Position numbers and translations under genes: made by a program | The notes under the pieces: generated by a model | Databases searched by the model: none | What the model was told of the DNA's origin: nothing | The model's input: only the letters and a program-made list of their open reading frames with translations | Shown: positions 11,931 through 23,087 of the stretch, piece after piece | How positions within the stretch are numbered: position 1 is the first letter of the stretch | Layout: each line of letters starts with the position of its first letter | Origin: Orobanche coerulescens | Lineage: Eukaryota > Streptophyta > Magnoliopsida > Lamiales > Orobanchaceae | Length of the DNA stretch: 64,000 bases | Assembly (NCBI GenBank): GCA_033398695.1 | Contig: CM065802.1 | Span: forward strand, 139,672,096-139,736,095 | Direction of reading: 5' to 3'

Positions 11931-12127
11931 TATACAGGAAACAACATCGTTCTAATATTCGAGTATAAAAAGACACAACATGTAAAGAACGAGATAGAGC
12001 TTAGGAACTTACAACCACCGTTCGCATGAAGACGTAGGCAGTGCAGTGATGTCATTCACGGCCGGTTACCTGAAAAGACATAAATGACCCCTATTTAAAC
12101 CCAACGGCCAATATATCCATAATCTTA

Positions 12128-12139
12128 GCTCCGATACCA
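12128..12139 (-). other. Primer-binding site of the Tekay-type element
   Basis: The minus strand reads TGGTATCGGAGC, one base different from the initiator-Met primer site TGGTATCAGAGC, five bases inside the 5' LTR edge at 12145. This fixes the 12145-13426 copy as the 5' LTR. Confidence 0.85.
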
Positions 12140-12144
12140 TATTC

Positions 12145-13426
12145 TGTAACACCCCCGATATATTCAGGAATATTACAGCGCCGTAAATCCTTTACATAAG
12201 GATTTACAAGGCTGAAGAATTGAACAGACATTAAAAGGTACTAACGAATGGAAATAACGGAATTACGATACAACAGTTCTGACCAAATACTAAAAATAAA
12301 TACAATTGTTCAGCAGAAACTCAATAATACATCAGCAAATTCAAATTCATCATAAATGGTTTCGTACTCGAGTACTTATTGAAATAACCAATAAACAACA
12401 AACAAATGAACCCAGCCAAAACATCACTCTGCACCCTCGTCGTCATGCAGCTCCAGTGGTTGTTTCCCGCTCTCATGGATCCTGAACATAAACAAAATGT
12501 TCACCCCCGAAGGGGTTAGCACAACAATGCTAGTACAAGTACCACAACATATTATTCATATCTCTCGAAGAATAATAACGTAAACGACAAAATACCAACG
12601 AGTCTTCCCCTACGAGAAACTCATAAATGACATACACAACTGATAATCACAACATGATATCATAACATACACATGGTAATTCCGTCGATCCAGCGTTCAC
12701 TGCCTAGAACCCACGATGATCCCGTCAGACCAACCCGTGGTGGAAAAACCCGCCCGATGATCCAGCGCACGCTAGCATAGATCCCCCGATGATTCCGTCG
12801 GACCAACACGAGGTGGACATGCAATAACGACATACATGCACGACAATATGTATAACAACAATACATAAAACAAATAAGGTACTTGCCTCGATTTGAAGAC
12901 AAGAACAATACTTCCACGAAAACGAACACTCGAAGGTCGTCCTCCTCAATCAATCACGTAACAAGATCAAACCTTAACAAAAGAAATGATATAGGATTTA
13001 TCTCAAGTCGTACGAATGTTTAACAATTCGATTTACGGCCAAAAGTTCATAAAATGTAATATGCCTGAACTGCTTAGCGCATGCTAAGTACTCTGTGTAG
13101 CGTGCGTTAAGTCTGCTCGATAGCGCACGCAAACAACAAAGCCTAGCGTACGCTAACTATGTATGGTCAGTACTTCACTGATCAGTTGACTGACTCGTAT
13201 GATGGCCTAGCGTACGTTACGTACCAAACGTAGCGTACGCTAACTCGTGCTCGATAGCGCATGTTAATCTTTATAGCTTAGCGTGCGCTATCTGTGCATG
13301 GCAGTTTACTGCTGGGCAGTAAACTGTTCTCATCATGATCAAAACAATGAAATCTTCCGTGATAATTCATGTTACCTCCTTGAATATCATGTACATACGA
13401 TTATAAATGATCTTACGGATAACAAA
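12145..13426 (-). mobile_element. 5' LTR of the Tekay-type element, truncated
   Basis: Begins TGTAACACCCCCG and matches 4837-6120 nearly base for base, including the motif array (13075-13290). It stops at 13426 where another LTR begins. About 1.1 kb of U3, including the promoter-proximal array and TATA region, is missing, so this element could not be transcribed from its own 5' LTR. Confidence 0.9.
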
Positions 13427-13590
13427 TGTGCTCGTATTTGGCTTATTTATGATTAGCCGAGCCGTATTACGCGTTTGGGTTGGTTTTAGTGTGTTTGCAG
13501 GTTTTTAGAGCCAAAAGGACCCAAAACGAGACAAAGGACCGAGAGTCGAGTTAAACGGACGGAAGAAACGGATTTTTGCAAAAGTCAGAC

Positions 13591-13714
13591 CACCTATCGG
13601 GCCAGGCTATCGGCCGATAGGTGCGTCCGATAGGTGTTCCGAGCCCTATCAAGTGAAGTCGCCTGATACTACCTATCGGTCCGGGCTATCGACCGATAGG
13701 CCCGGCCGATAGGC
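13591..13714. repeat. CCTATCGGCCGATAGG palindrome array
   Basis: Repeats of CCTATCGG and CCGATAGG, several joined as the palindrome TATCGGCCGATAGG or TATCGACCGATAGG, are packed in about 125 bases, roughly 100 bases upstream of the TATA box at 13810. Confidence 0.75.
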
Positions 13715-13809
13715 TGCTCCGCGGGTTCTCGAATTTTGACGGATTGTGACTCTTTTGGATAGATTTTGTTTCCTAGATTAGTGCTAATCGGGAGTTTAAC
13801 TCCCATAGG

Positions 13810-13817
13810 CTATATAA
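13810..13817 (+). promoter_or_regulatory. TATA box of the lone LTR
   Basis: CTATATAAACC is a strong plant TATA match, downstream of the palindrome array and upstream of a pyrimidine-rich leader-like segment. Confidence 0.6.
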
Positions 13818-14878
13818 ACCTCCTTCTAGACCTAGTTTATCAGGGGGGATGATCTTTTATCATCTTTTATCATCTTTAGCACATTTTTTTACGTTTTTTT
13901 TTCCTTGGAGACTAGAACTTTTTGCAGAGCGGCAATTATTATTGTTTTTCTACTTTTTCGGAGATTGAAGACTCAGAGTTCATCCGGAAGGGTTGTAATC
14001 TCTCTTTTCATATTAATAATATGTATTCTCCATCTATTTCTTGTTTAATTTCAATTATGTCTAGCTAATTCCATTGATTGATTCTAGGGTTAGTAATTTT
14101 AATTGATGTTCACATGATGTTCCTTTGATTACCTTTTTACCTTTCATCCTAGCCTTGTGATCAAGATGTGTTAAATATCATGCTAGATTAAAGGGCCCTT
14201 AATCGATGCATGTTAGCTAATTAACTTTGCCCGGAAGGATTAATTAATTAGTGGAAATACTTGATGCACAATATGATTTGATCTTAAGACCTGAGTGGAG
14301 TAAGATAAATCATAGATAAATAAGTTGACGCTTTTTAAGTGATTTAAATTCTTTGAGCCTTGCGGAAAAGGGTTTAAATTAACTATCTTTCTAGGTTGCC
14401 TTGATCGGAATTCTAGATCGGCTGAGTGATTATTTCTAGGATTGAATTAAAATTTGGGGGAAAGGAATCAAGTGAATGGATTGTGTGAACTCAATTAGAC
14501 GATACTACCCTAGGATCAATTAGCTTTCAACTTGTGATTTTATCTTGTTAATTCGCTTTATTTGCTTGATTTAGATAATTCACTTTGTTTTGCTCTCTTT
14601 GCATAATACTTGGAATTCTTATCTTATTGTTCTAGATTTTTTATTTTTAGGATTAATTGTTATTTAATTTTTATTTTTCGATTTTTGAAGTTAGATCATT
14701 TGAAACAAACCAAATTTTCGGATTCCTAAATAGCAGTCAAATTTTGAGTAGAGTTACTTCCTTTATTTTCGACATATTAATTCCCTTGGGTTCGACACCT
14801 TGGAAATACTTCGAGGTTTTACAAATTTTAAAATTGATCGGATTTGAAAACCATACTACGCGAATTTCAGCGATCGCA

Positions 14879-15402
14879 TGCGTCCTCGATTGGAAAGACG
14901 ATTGGGAAGCCCAACTACCATTGATTGAGTTCACGTATAATAATAGTTGGCATGCTTCGATTAAGATGGCACCTTACGAGGCCTTGTACGGTCGTCGTTG
15001 TCGATCTCCTTTGTGTTGGGATGACTTATCAGAATCAATCGGCACCGAGCCCGACATGTTTATAGCCGCCCGTGAGAAGGTAGCTTTAATCAGGAGTCGT
15101 TTGTTGACCGCTCAGAGTCGACAGAAATCTTATGCAGACAATTGTTGCCGACCCGAGTCACATACTTCAGTTCGACGAAATCGAGATCGCAGATGATCAT
15201 TCGTATGAAGAGCGTCCCATACGAGTCTTAGAGCGGAGAATCAAACAGTTGAGCAATAAGGCGATTCATTTGGTTAAAATTCAGTGGTCTAGACACGGAG
15301 TCGAAGAGGCTACTTGGGAAACCGATGATAGTATGCGGGAGAGTTATCCCGAGTTGTGTGACCCTTAGTTTCGGGGACGAAACTCTTTTAAAGGGGGGTG
15401 TA
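14879..15402 (+). pseudogene. Tekay-type integrase and chromodomain remnant
   Basis: Plus-strand coding starts mid-integrase ([35 protein letters not shown]) and reaches [13 protein letters not shown] at about 15135. It then jumps by an internal deletion of about 200 bases to VADPSHILQFDEIEIADDHS and the chromodomain (RVLERRIKQLSNKAIHLVKI, HGVEEATWE, stop 15366-15368); the intact layout can be seen at 40497-41070. A polypurine tract (AAAGGGGGG) ends at the LTR edge. Everything upstream of the integrase C-terminal part is absent, replaced by the lone LTR. Confidence 0.88.
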
Positions 15403-17825
15403 TGTAATACCCAGTTGTAATTCAGTCATTATCATTCAGTAATTTCATTCGGTAATTGTCACTATGTAATTTTTCACTTGTTAATAATCATTCATCCGTG
15501 TTCACCGTTCGGAATAACTTCGAGTTGAGTATCGATATTGTTCATTGTTTCAACCTTACTTGGGAATCGAGACAAGAGTATTATCTTGATTGTTTTAATT
15601 GATTCATTAGTCGATTTTGACGTTGGAGTTCATGTCATTTCAAATCTCCTCATTGTTCAAATTGTGTTTTTGTTGGGCGAACCCTTGTAATCATTGCTTG
15701 GAACCACCGTTTTGGGGTTTCCGCACTTCCATTTCGTGTTATTGTTTCCCAAATATTGATTCCTATTGCTTTTATTCCCTTCCCGGGTCATTTTTCATCA
15801 TTTTAGGACCCAAAGGGGTGTGGGCCGCGGCACAAGGGAGTGTACGCCGCGGCACACACATTTTCCAGTTTTGGCCGAGCAGCCTGTACCATGGTCCGCG
15901 GCTCCTGCCGGAAGGGCCGCGGCACACTGCCGAGTCACTGCCGCGGCACACTCGTCCGGGCCGCGGCACACTCGTGTTGCAATTTTTGGCCAACCTGCTC
16001 GTACCATGGGCCGCGGCTCATGCCGACAGGCCGACACACGCTGAGTCACCGCGCGGCACATTCGCCCGGCCGCGCACGCCGCGATCATCGGGGCGCTGGC
16101 CCCGTGCCGTGGCACACTTCGCCGGCCACAGCACACAAAGGCAACAAGACTATAATTGCGGTTTTTGTGTGGAACAACTCATTTTTTTCCGATTTCTTCA
16201 ACCTATACGAGAGAGAGGGCTTAAGGGGGGAGACTTTCCATCATCTATCACTTGAGTGTTTGATTTTCTTCATCTCCTTTCGATCGTGAAGCCCAGATAG
16301 TCGATCTAACGCGTGTTCTCCGGATCAAAGTGCTTGGATCTTCAAGAGGTAATTTTTTCAACATCTTGGATTTTGATTTTGTATTGAGATATGATGTTTT
16401 GGATGTTAAAATCATGTTGTATGAAGTGATATATGCATGATTATGGATATGTTTGATTATTCATTGGATTATTGAAGGATTATTCAAGAACACTTTGAAT
16501 ATTGAGTCGATTTGGGGTTTTCGATTAATTGTTGTTGAAATCACGAATTTGAATATTCATATTGGATTATTGATCGTATTGAAGATGTTTTGTTGGTTTG
16601 AAACACTTCTTGGGGATTTGATGTTGGTATTATTGAAGTTTGGTTATAAACAATCGAAGTTTGGCCACAAAGTGTACGATACAATGCCCCAATGAACTTG
16701 GTTTAGTCGTATCGACGTTTTGAGTTCGTTATATTTGTGTTTGATTCGTATGTTGAACGGATTGTTGGTAATTGTGTTATTCAAGGTTGTTCGAGCGACC
16801 GATATCTCAATTAGGACGTTGTTCGTGGAAGGATAATTGTCACTGGTGTTGTGTAAGTTAATTCTTACTCGGTTAAAAGGATATTCATTCCTTTTGTTGT
16901 TGTTCATTCATAATCATAACTCATTCATCATTGAATTAACCGTATTGAGACTTGTAATTGTCGAATAGTCACTTCATTCACGAGGAACGACGGTTCCAAT
17001 CATTTCATTGAACTATCAATCACTTCACTAATATTTTCATCTCGGTGAGTCATTCTTGATTTTGTCGAATTATTATTCGTTGGTATTTCATTATGGTCAT
17101 TCTCGTTCATATGACCTACTGGGTTCATATTGCGTGGCCGGGTGTGGATGTGTGGAATTTTTAGTCGAGCACGCGATGGTCATGTATTGGGTCACCGATA
17201 CATTGGACTGTGCACACGGTAACGATTATCTCCGTGAGACTAATTAGGTACAAGGACGGGTGTGTCCGGTCATTCGTCTTGTACACTTGCACAGAACACT
17301 ACGGGCGTACTATGATGCTCCTCTTCAGTGTAATTCATAACTAAGGATATTTCATAACTAAAGACATATCATGATTGTGTATTTTCAGCCCCTAAGGATT
17401 GTTGTTCTGTGTAACTGACCCCGTTGGGGGATTTTGTTTTCAGGTCACGGCAAGGCAAAGGCACGGGAAGAGCATGTTGATGGCGAGAAGTCCCAGTGAT
17501 ACTAGTAGGGGGGCCCAATCAGTCCGGTCATTTCAGTCATTCCGGTTTCTTTCAGTCATCCTTGTTTTTCTTCATATGTATTCCGCTGCAAATTCCGTTT
17601 GAGATGTTACTTATTCAGAGTGGTGTATTTTATCTTCATATAAAATATACTTGTATTCTGTATTGTCCTGGTGTATTGTACTTAAGCTCCTCATCGGAGT
17701 ATTTGGTAATATAATGTGGTTCGGTACTACAATTATATTATTTAATTCATTAGTTTTCATTCGCCTGGTGGGTACCAGTCGGGGGTCCACGGCACTGTAA
17801 TATCCGCCTAGTTTGGGGTGTTACA
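15403..17825 (+). mobile_element. Tekay-type 3' LTR with a GC-rich cassette
   Basis: Bounded by TGTAATACCC and TTGGGGTGTTACA (2,423 bp). The termini, the ATTGGATTATTGA region near 16560 and the last 1.2 kb match the LTRs at 18107-20499 and 41102-43492. The central promoter region does not: instead of TAGCGCACGCTA motifs it carries a GC-rich CCGCGGCAC array at 15823-16135. Open frames in 15617-16289 on both strands come from this array and are not genes. Confidence 0.88.
15823..16135. repeat. GGCCGCGGCACAC array in the LTR
   Basis: About ten copies of (G)CCGCGGC(A/T)C with the palindromic core CCGCGG, most followed by ACAC, and two ACCATGG(T/G)CCGCGGCTC blocks. It is by far the most GC-rich part of the LTR. 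A weak TATA candidate (ACTATAATT) follows at about 16149. Confidence 0.8.
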
Positions 17826-18106
17826 GTTGACCCCCGTATTCCGGTTTACAGGATCGAACTACTCTAATGAAAATCTTAATCTTGACGTCACAAGCACATC
17901 CCTACTAAATCCTCAAGTCGAAGGTTCACGAATACCTATCACAACCTTTCGATTCCGTCATTGACTGTCCCGGAGTGAAATCTGTGTGATGAATCGAGGG
18001 TGAGTCAGTTCGAGTATACTAATCCAATTAGCATATATATAATGTGTGCTCCCACTAATCATTAGTGTTCGAAAGGCACTCTCCATGTCAAAGAACACGT
18101 CATACA
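17826..18106 (-). mobile_element. Copia LTR fragment, minus strand
   Basis: The reverse complement matches an internal part (about bases 280-550) of the copia LTRs, for example 21385-21660. It is interrupted on the left by the gypsy LTR ending at 17825 and on the right by the gypsy LTR starting at 18107. The same junction with the second LTR is present in inverted form at 43492/43493. Confidence 0.85.
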
Positions 18107-19690
18107 TGTAACACCCCAAATCAAAGTAGTATTACAAAGGCTGGACCCCCAACTGGGACCCACCAGGCGAATGAAATTTAACGACTTCAATAATATAATA
18201 GTAGTACCGAACCACATTATATCATTAATTACTCCGATGAGGAGTTTCAAGTACAACACACCAGGAAAAATACGGAATACATGTATATTTTATATGAAGA
18301 TAAAATATACAATACTAAATGAAAATGAATATCCAAACGGAAATCTACAGCGGAAATAAAAGTGAAGGAACATCCTCGCCGTCAACGTTCTCTTCCCGTG
18401 CTTTAGCCTTTCCATGACAAAACAAGATCCCTCAACGGGGTCGATTATACGTAACAACAATCCTCAAGAGTCGAACAATATACAACAATCACATATCTTA
18501 GTTATGAAATCCAGCTGAAGAGGGGCATCATATTACGCCCGTAATGGTATGTGAAAGTGCACAAGACGAATGTCCGAACACACCCTCCCTTGTGCCTAAT
18601 TAGTCTCACGGAGATACGTTATTGTGTGCACAGTCTATTATGTCGGTGAACCCGATCACATGACTATCAAGTGCCCGACTAAAAATTCCACACATCCCCA
18701 CCTGGCCACGCAATATGAACCCAGAAGGCCACAAGGACAAAATTGACCAATGAACATTAATGAATAATAATCCGAAAAGGGTCAAGAATGACTCACCGAG
18801 ATGAAATAACAATGAAATGAATGGTAGCTCATTGAAATGATTGGAACTGTTGTTCCTCGTGAATTGAATGATTAATTGGTAATTACAAATCTCGACATGA
18901 ATGATATATTATGAGTGAATTACATGTATGAATGAACAACAACATAAGGAATGAATATTCCTTTAACCGAGTAAGAATTAACTTACACAACACCGGTGAA
19001 GAATGTCCTTCCTCGAACAAACGTCCTAAAAGAGATGTCGGTCGTTCGAACAACCTTGAATAATACAATTACCAATAATAAACGATTCAAACATGATCAC
19101 AACTCACTTCAAAAGTCGATACAACAATATCCAAACTCATTGGTGCATTATGACAAACACTTAGCAAACATTCATCCTTTGATTATAATCAACCCCAACT
19201 ATATCGGAACCAAACTCCAAAATGAGTAATTCCATCCAACAAAACACCTTCAATGATATCAATAATCCAATAGGAATCCACAACTCAAGGTTACGACGAC
19301 TATAATCGGAAATCCCCAAAATAACCAAAGTCAACCCTTAAGGGTTCTTGAAAAATTCCCCAATTATTCATCAAATCCGAAATATACACCCATAAATCCG
19401 TAGGAATATATTTATCCAAGGTAAATCCATATCTAACATATTCCAACTTAAAACCAAGCTTACACAAAGAGATCGAAAGGAAAACATTCAAAATCCGAAA
19501 TTCTAGATCTAAGAAACGTTTACCTTGATTTGATGTATTAGAGAGGATGAAATGATGATTAATCCAGATTATAAGCTTGAAGATGTTGATAGGTGGATGC
19601 ATCTCAAAGAGATCTCTCCAAAATATCCGCCTAAAACCGTCTAAGGAATGAAGTGAAATGAAAAAATGACGAATCTGGACTGGACTGTCC

Positions 19691-19700
19691 TATTTATACT
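19691..19700 (-). promoter_or_regulatory. TATA box of the minus-strand Tekay LTR
   Basis: The minus strand reads AGTATAAATAGGACAG, identical to the copy at 41895-41904, and it is placed immediately downstream of the motif array. Confidence 0.6.
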
Positions 19701-19707
19701 ATTCCAG

Positions 19708-20275
19708 TTTAGCGCACGCTAAGCCCTGATATTTAGCGTGCGCTAGCGAGTTAACTGGACAGTCCAGTGAGCTCTGACTGCCTCGTTAGCGTACGCTACG
19801 AATTTGGTAGCATGTGCTAACGCCTTACCGATAGCGTGCGTTAACCCAAAATGTTAGCGTGCGCTAACTGAATATCTGATGCCCGAATCAAGTCCGTAAC
19901 CTTCGTCTCGACTGCTCGCGATAGCGTGCGCTACACCCAAAACTCAGCGTGCGCTACTACACTATTAGCGTACTATAATATCTACTCATAGCGTGCGCTA
20001 TGAATTATTCCAATTCAGTCCAGTACCCACTGGACTATGCCTGATCGGCCTTAGCACGCGCTACACCGATTGCATAGCGTGCGCTACCCCAAACTACTAG
20101 CGCGCGCTACTTAACATTCGTAGCGTGCGCTACTACAACTCGACTGCAGTCCAGTGCCTTCTGGACTATCAGCCTGAAACACCATAGCGTGCGCTAATGC
20201 TGAGAGGTAGCGTGCATTACCCATACTCAATTTAGTGCGCGCTAAGGAGAGTTCGTAGCGTGCGCTACTCCTCAC
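19708..20275. repeat. TAGCGTGCGCTA motif array in U3
   Basis: About twenty copies of the 12-base near-palindrome and one- or two-base variants, separated by about 10-30 bases, with interspersed CCAGTCCAGT-like 10-mers (GGACAGTCCAGT and similar). Read in element sense the commonest form is TAGCGCACGCTA, the same as in the SIRE-type LTRs. Confidence 0.88.
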
Positions 20276-20499
20276 ACACATCCCACTACAAAGATGACAA
20301 TGATGATACGCTCGGCCCGACTCTCCAATCGGGTTGAAAGACGAATAATAACTGATACACGGCGCAAATTACTCTGAACGGTGAATACAATGAATGAATA
20401 TGAATGATGAATGATTAATAATGAGTGAAAATTACTGAGTGACAATTAATGAATGATAATTACTGAATGATAATTACTGAATTACAACCGGGTATTACA

Positions 20500-21098
20500 T
20501 ACTCCCCCTTTAAAAGAGTTTCGTCCTCGAAACTAAGGGTCAAACAACTCGGGATAACTCTCCAAAGATACTATCCTCGGTTTCCCAAGTAGCCTCTTCA
20601 ACTCCGTGTCTAGACCACTGAATTTAACCAAAGGAATCGTCTTATTCCTCAGCTGTTAGATTCGCCGCTCTAAAACTCGTATAGGACGCTCCTCATACGA
20701 ATGATCATCCGCGATCTCGATTTCGTCGAACTGAAGTATGTGACTCGGATCGGCAACATACTTCCGCAACTGAGAGACGTGAAACACATTATGAATTCGG
20801 CTCAACGCCGGAGGTAAAGCCAATCGATAAGCCAGACTGCCTATTCGATCCAAAATTTCAAACGGTCCGATAAATCTCGGACTCAACATTCCCCGCTTCC
20901 CGAAACGGAAGATACCTCGACTTGGGGATACCTTGACCAAAACGTGGTCACCTAACTCTAATGGTCGACGACGATTATCTGTATATGATTTCTGTCGACT
21001 CTGAGTGGTCAACAAACGACTTCTGATCAAAGCTACCTTCTCACGGGCGGCAATAAACATATAGGGCTCGGTGTCGATTGATTCAGATAAGTCATCCC
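20500..21098 (-). pseudogene. Tekay-type integrase C-terminus, minus strand
   Basis: Minus-strand coding from TEPYMFIAAREKVALIRSRL through [79 protein letters not shown] to the chromodomain start EERPIRVLERRI. A stop at 20656 precedes the remaining chromodomain, which can still be read to about 20540. Coding is cut at 21098 by the copia LTR that begins at 21099; the last Tekay bases there are GGGATGACTT on the minus strand. Confidence 0.9.
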
Positions 21099-23073
21099 TG
21101 TTGGGATTATGCCCTCGAATGCCACTCAGAGAATGTTGAGTGAGGGCATTGTATTTGTAATTATGTAAATCACTAATATAAGACAATGGATGTTTCTTTA
21201 TTTACTGGTAGTTACTGACATTCCTAACTCGTAAATATACATATAGAAACTAGTTCGTGTATTTGAGAGCAAAACGTTTCACTCCTTATTGGATAAGGGG
21301 GTCGGCACTGGAAAGGTTTATAGCTCAAATACTTAATCGTTCACAAGTCGATGAAACTTGACTTGGCGTTAAGTTTATGTGAAGACTTGTATGACGTGTT
21401 CTTTGACATGGAGAGTGCCTGTCGAACGCTAATGGTTAGTGGGAGCATACGTTATAGGTATGCTAATCGGATTAGTATACTCGAACCGACTCATCCTCAA
21501 TTCGTCACACGGATTTCACTCCGGGACAGTCAATGACGGAATCGAAAGGTTGTGATAGGTATTCGTGAACCTTCGACTTGAGGATTTACTAGGGATGTGC
21601 TTGTGACGTCAAGATTTTCATTAGAGTAGTTCGACCATGTAAACCGGAAGGTGGGGGTCAACCTCGACGTGCATCTTAACGGGCAAGTAGCAGGTTTTAC
21701 TAATACCAAGATAGAATTTTTTCTCCCGTTAGTGAGCGGGTTATATGTCTTATGCGGTTATTGGCAGATGAGATCATAAGTCTTTGGCCAAAGCATTTGA
21801 GCTAGTTGTATTGGATACACGAGAGCTCGATGATCTCGATTTGCATTAACGCATGCATAGCGTCAAGTACAGATGGGGTTCGACTAACCGTGACACTATA
21901 ACTTGATCGGGACATGTGAAAGAAGGGTTTATACGTTTACTGGTATTCACGACAGAATGGTTCTTGAATGATCCCAATCATTCGTTCTCAGTTGGGGTAT
22001 AGTGTAGGCCGCCAGGCTGGCTAGGTGGTGCTACTACTCTTTGGTTCCTCCCATTGCTGACTGAGACGAACCTACCGAGTCGCGCAATAGGATTGACGAC
22101 GGAATGAATCGAGCTTAATCTCTCATTATGAATATTAGATATTGGATATCTAATTTGAGACATTGGATGTCTAAATTAATTTATTAGATAAATTAATTTA
22201 CGGCCTAATTAATTAAATAAATTACCAGGTGATTAATTTAATTAATGAATATAATTATTTGTTGGATAAATTAATTATGTTATTATGTATTTAATATGAT
22301 TAATTAATTGGATTAATTAATAGATATAAATACATCGGAACGGAATCGGAGTTTATCTGTTTGGAATCTCGGGAATCCGAAACGAACCAAACTCATTGGA
22401 TTCCTTCTAGAGGCCGGCCCCACTTTCGATCTCTTACCTTTAGTCTTTTTCTTCCTTTGGTGGGTGAAGACTAATCACCTAAGAGATATGATATCTGTTA
22501 TTATATGGATAAAAGGGTTTTGTGTGGGATTTGTAAGTAGAATAAAGGAAAGACATCTCTCACTTCTTATCCACCAATTCCAACGTGAGTATCAGTGAGA
22601 GAGAGAGAGAAAAAGTTTTCTCAAATTGTCTTTATCTTGTTCTTCATCCTTGTTCTTGAGTTTCTTGGAGAAAATTCAGGATACATTGATAGATAAATAT
22701 TATACACTTAGAGTGCAATAATAAAAGGCTTCATCACTTGATTCTAGCCGTAACCTTAGAGGTTAATCGAGTGTTGTCATTCCGGTCATTTTTCCGGCGC
22801 GTGGCAAGTAGAGACGCGGTGCTTTTGGCGTTGGATCGTTCAAGAGCTTGGAGCGGATTGGATTCGTAGAGATCAATCAAAGCTTGGGGAATAGCTCAAG
22901 AGAAGGTTACCATTTAATCAACAGACTTCAAGGGTGAGTTTCTTATAGCTCTTGTTTTTCGTTTATATATTCGTGTATACGTAGCTCGATCGATCCTCGT
23001 AGGGATTCGGAGCGAATTAATTTTCATTTTACCGCTTCCGCTGGGCCTTCGTTTTAGGCACCGAATCCCAACA
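21099..23073 (+). mobile_element. Copia 5' LTR (first of the tandem array)
   Basis: Bounded by TGTTGGGATTATGCCC and CACCGAATCCCAACA (1,975 bp), followed by a primer site. It is inserted in the minus-strand Tekay integrase. A TATA-like GATATAAATAC lies at about 22323. A (GA)n tract occurs near 22595. The first 370 bases are also part of the left arm of the large inverted repeat. Confidence 0.93.
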
Positions 23074-23074
23074 G

Positions 23075-23087
23075 TGGTATCGGAGAG
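23075..23087 (+). other. Copia primer-binding site
   Basis: TGGTATCGGAGAG directly follows the LTR edge. It is close to the plant initiator-Met primer site (TGGTATCAGAGC), with the same A-to-G change seen in the other elements of the window. Confidence 0.8.

Larger units (their letters stand above)
13427..14878 (+). mobile_element. Lone LTR of a different (possibly Athila/Tat-type) family
   Basis: Starts TGTGCTCGTATTTGGC. It contains a TATCGGCCGATA palindrome array (13591-13714), a TATA box (TATATAAA, 13810-13817), a likely polyadenylation region near 13990-14040, and a GGGTTCGACACC segment near its end as in Athila/Tat-type LTRs. The right end is taken at GATCGCA (14878) because integrase coding of a Tekay element starts just after it; an end near 14852 is also possible. 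No internal region, PBS or polypurine tract belongs to it, and its flanks are two unrelated elements, so no target duplication can be seen. Confidence 0.6.
18107..20499 (-). mobile_element. Tekay-type LTR, minus strand
   Basis: Bounded by TGTAACACCCCAAATC and CCGGGTATTACA. As reverse complement it aligns along its whole length with the plus-strand LTR at 41102-43492 with few differences. It carries a long TAGCGTGCGCTA array (19708-20275) and a TATA box (minus strand AGTATAAATA, 19691-19700) downstream of the array in element sense. The polypurine tract and integrase coding adjoin it at 20500, so it is a 3' LTR. Confidence 0.92.

Noticed and set aside
11940..12060. A GGTTGTAAGT-like splice donor in the gypsy leader, with a similar ACGTAAGT near 258 in the left element
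   Set aside because: Two short matches to a common consensus without a recognisable acceptor or transcript evidence are insufficient.
15617..16289. Overlapping open frames of up to 212 residues on both strands
   Set aside because: They coincide with the GC-rich CCGCGGCAC array in an LTR, where stops are rare by composition. The frames are open on both strands and show no domain.
21351..21536. Recurring 61-residue frame (MKLD.ALSLCE) found in several copies
   Set aside because: It lies within the copia LTR and recurs only because the LTR recurs (28128, 31613). Copies are not conserved as protein, and the region is upstream of the TATA box.
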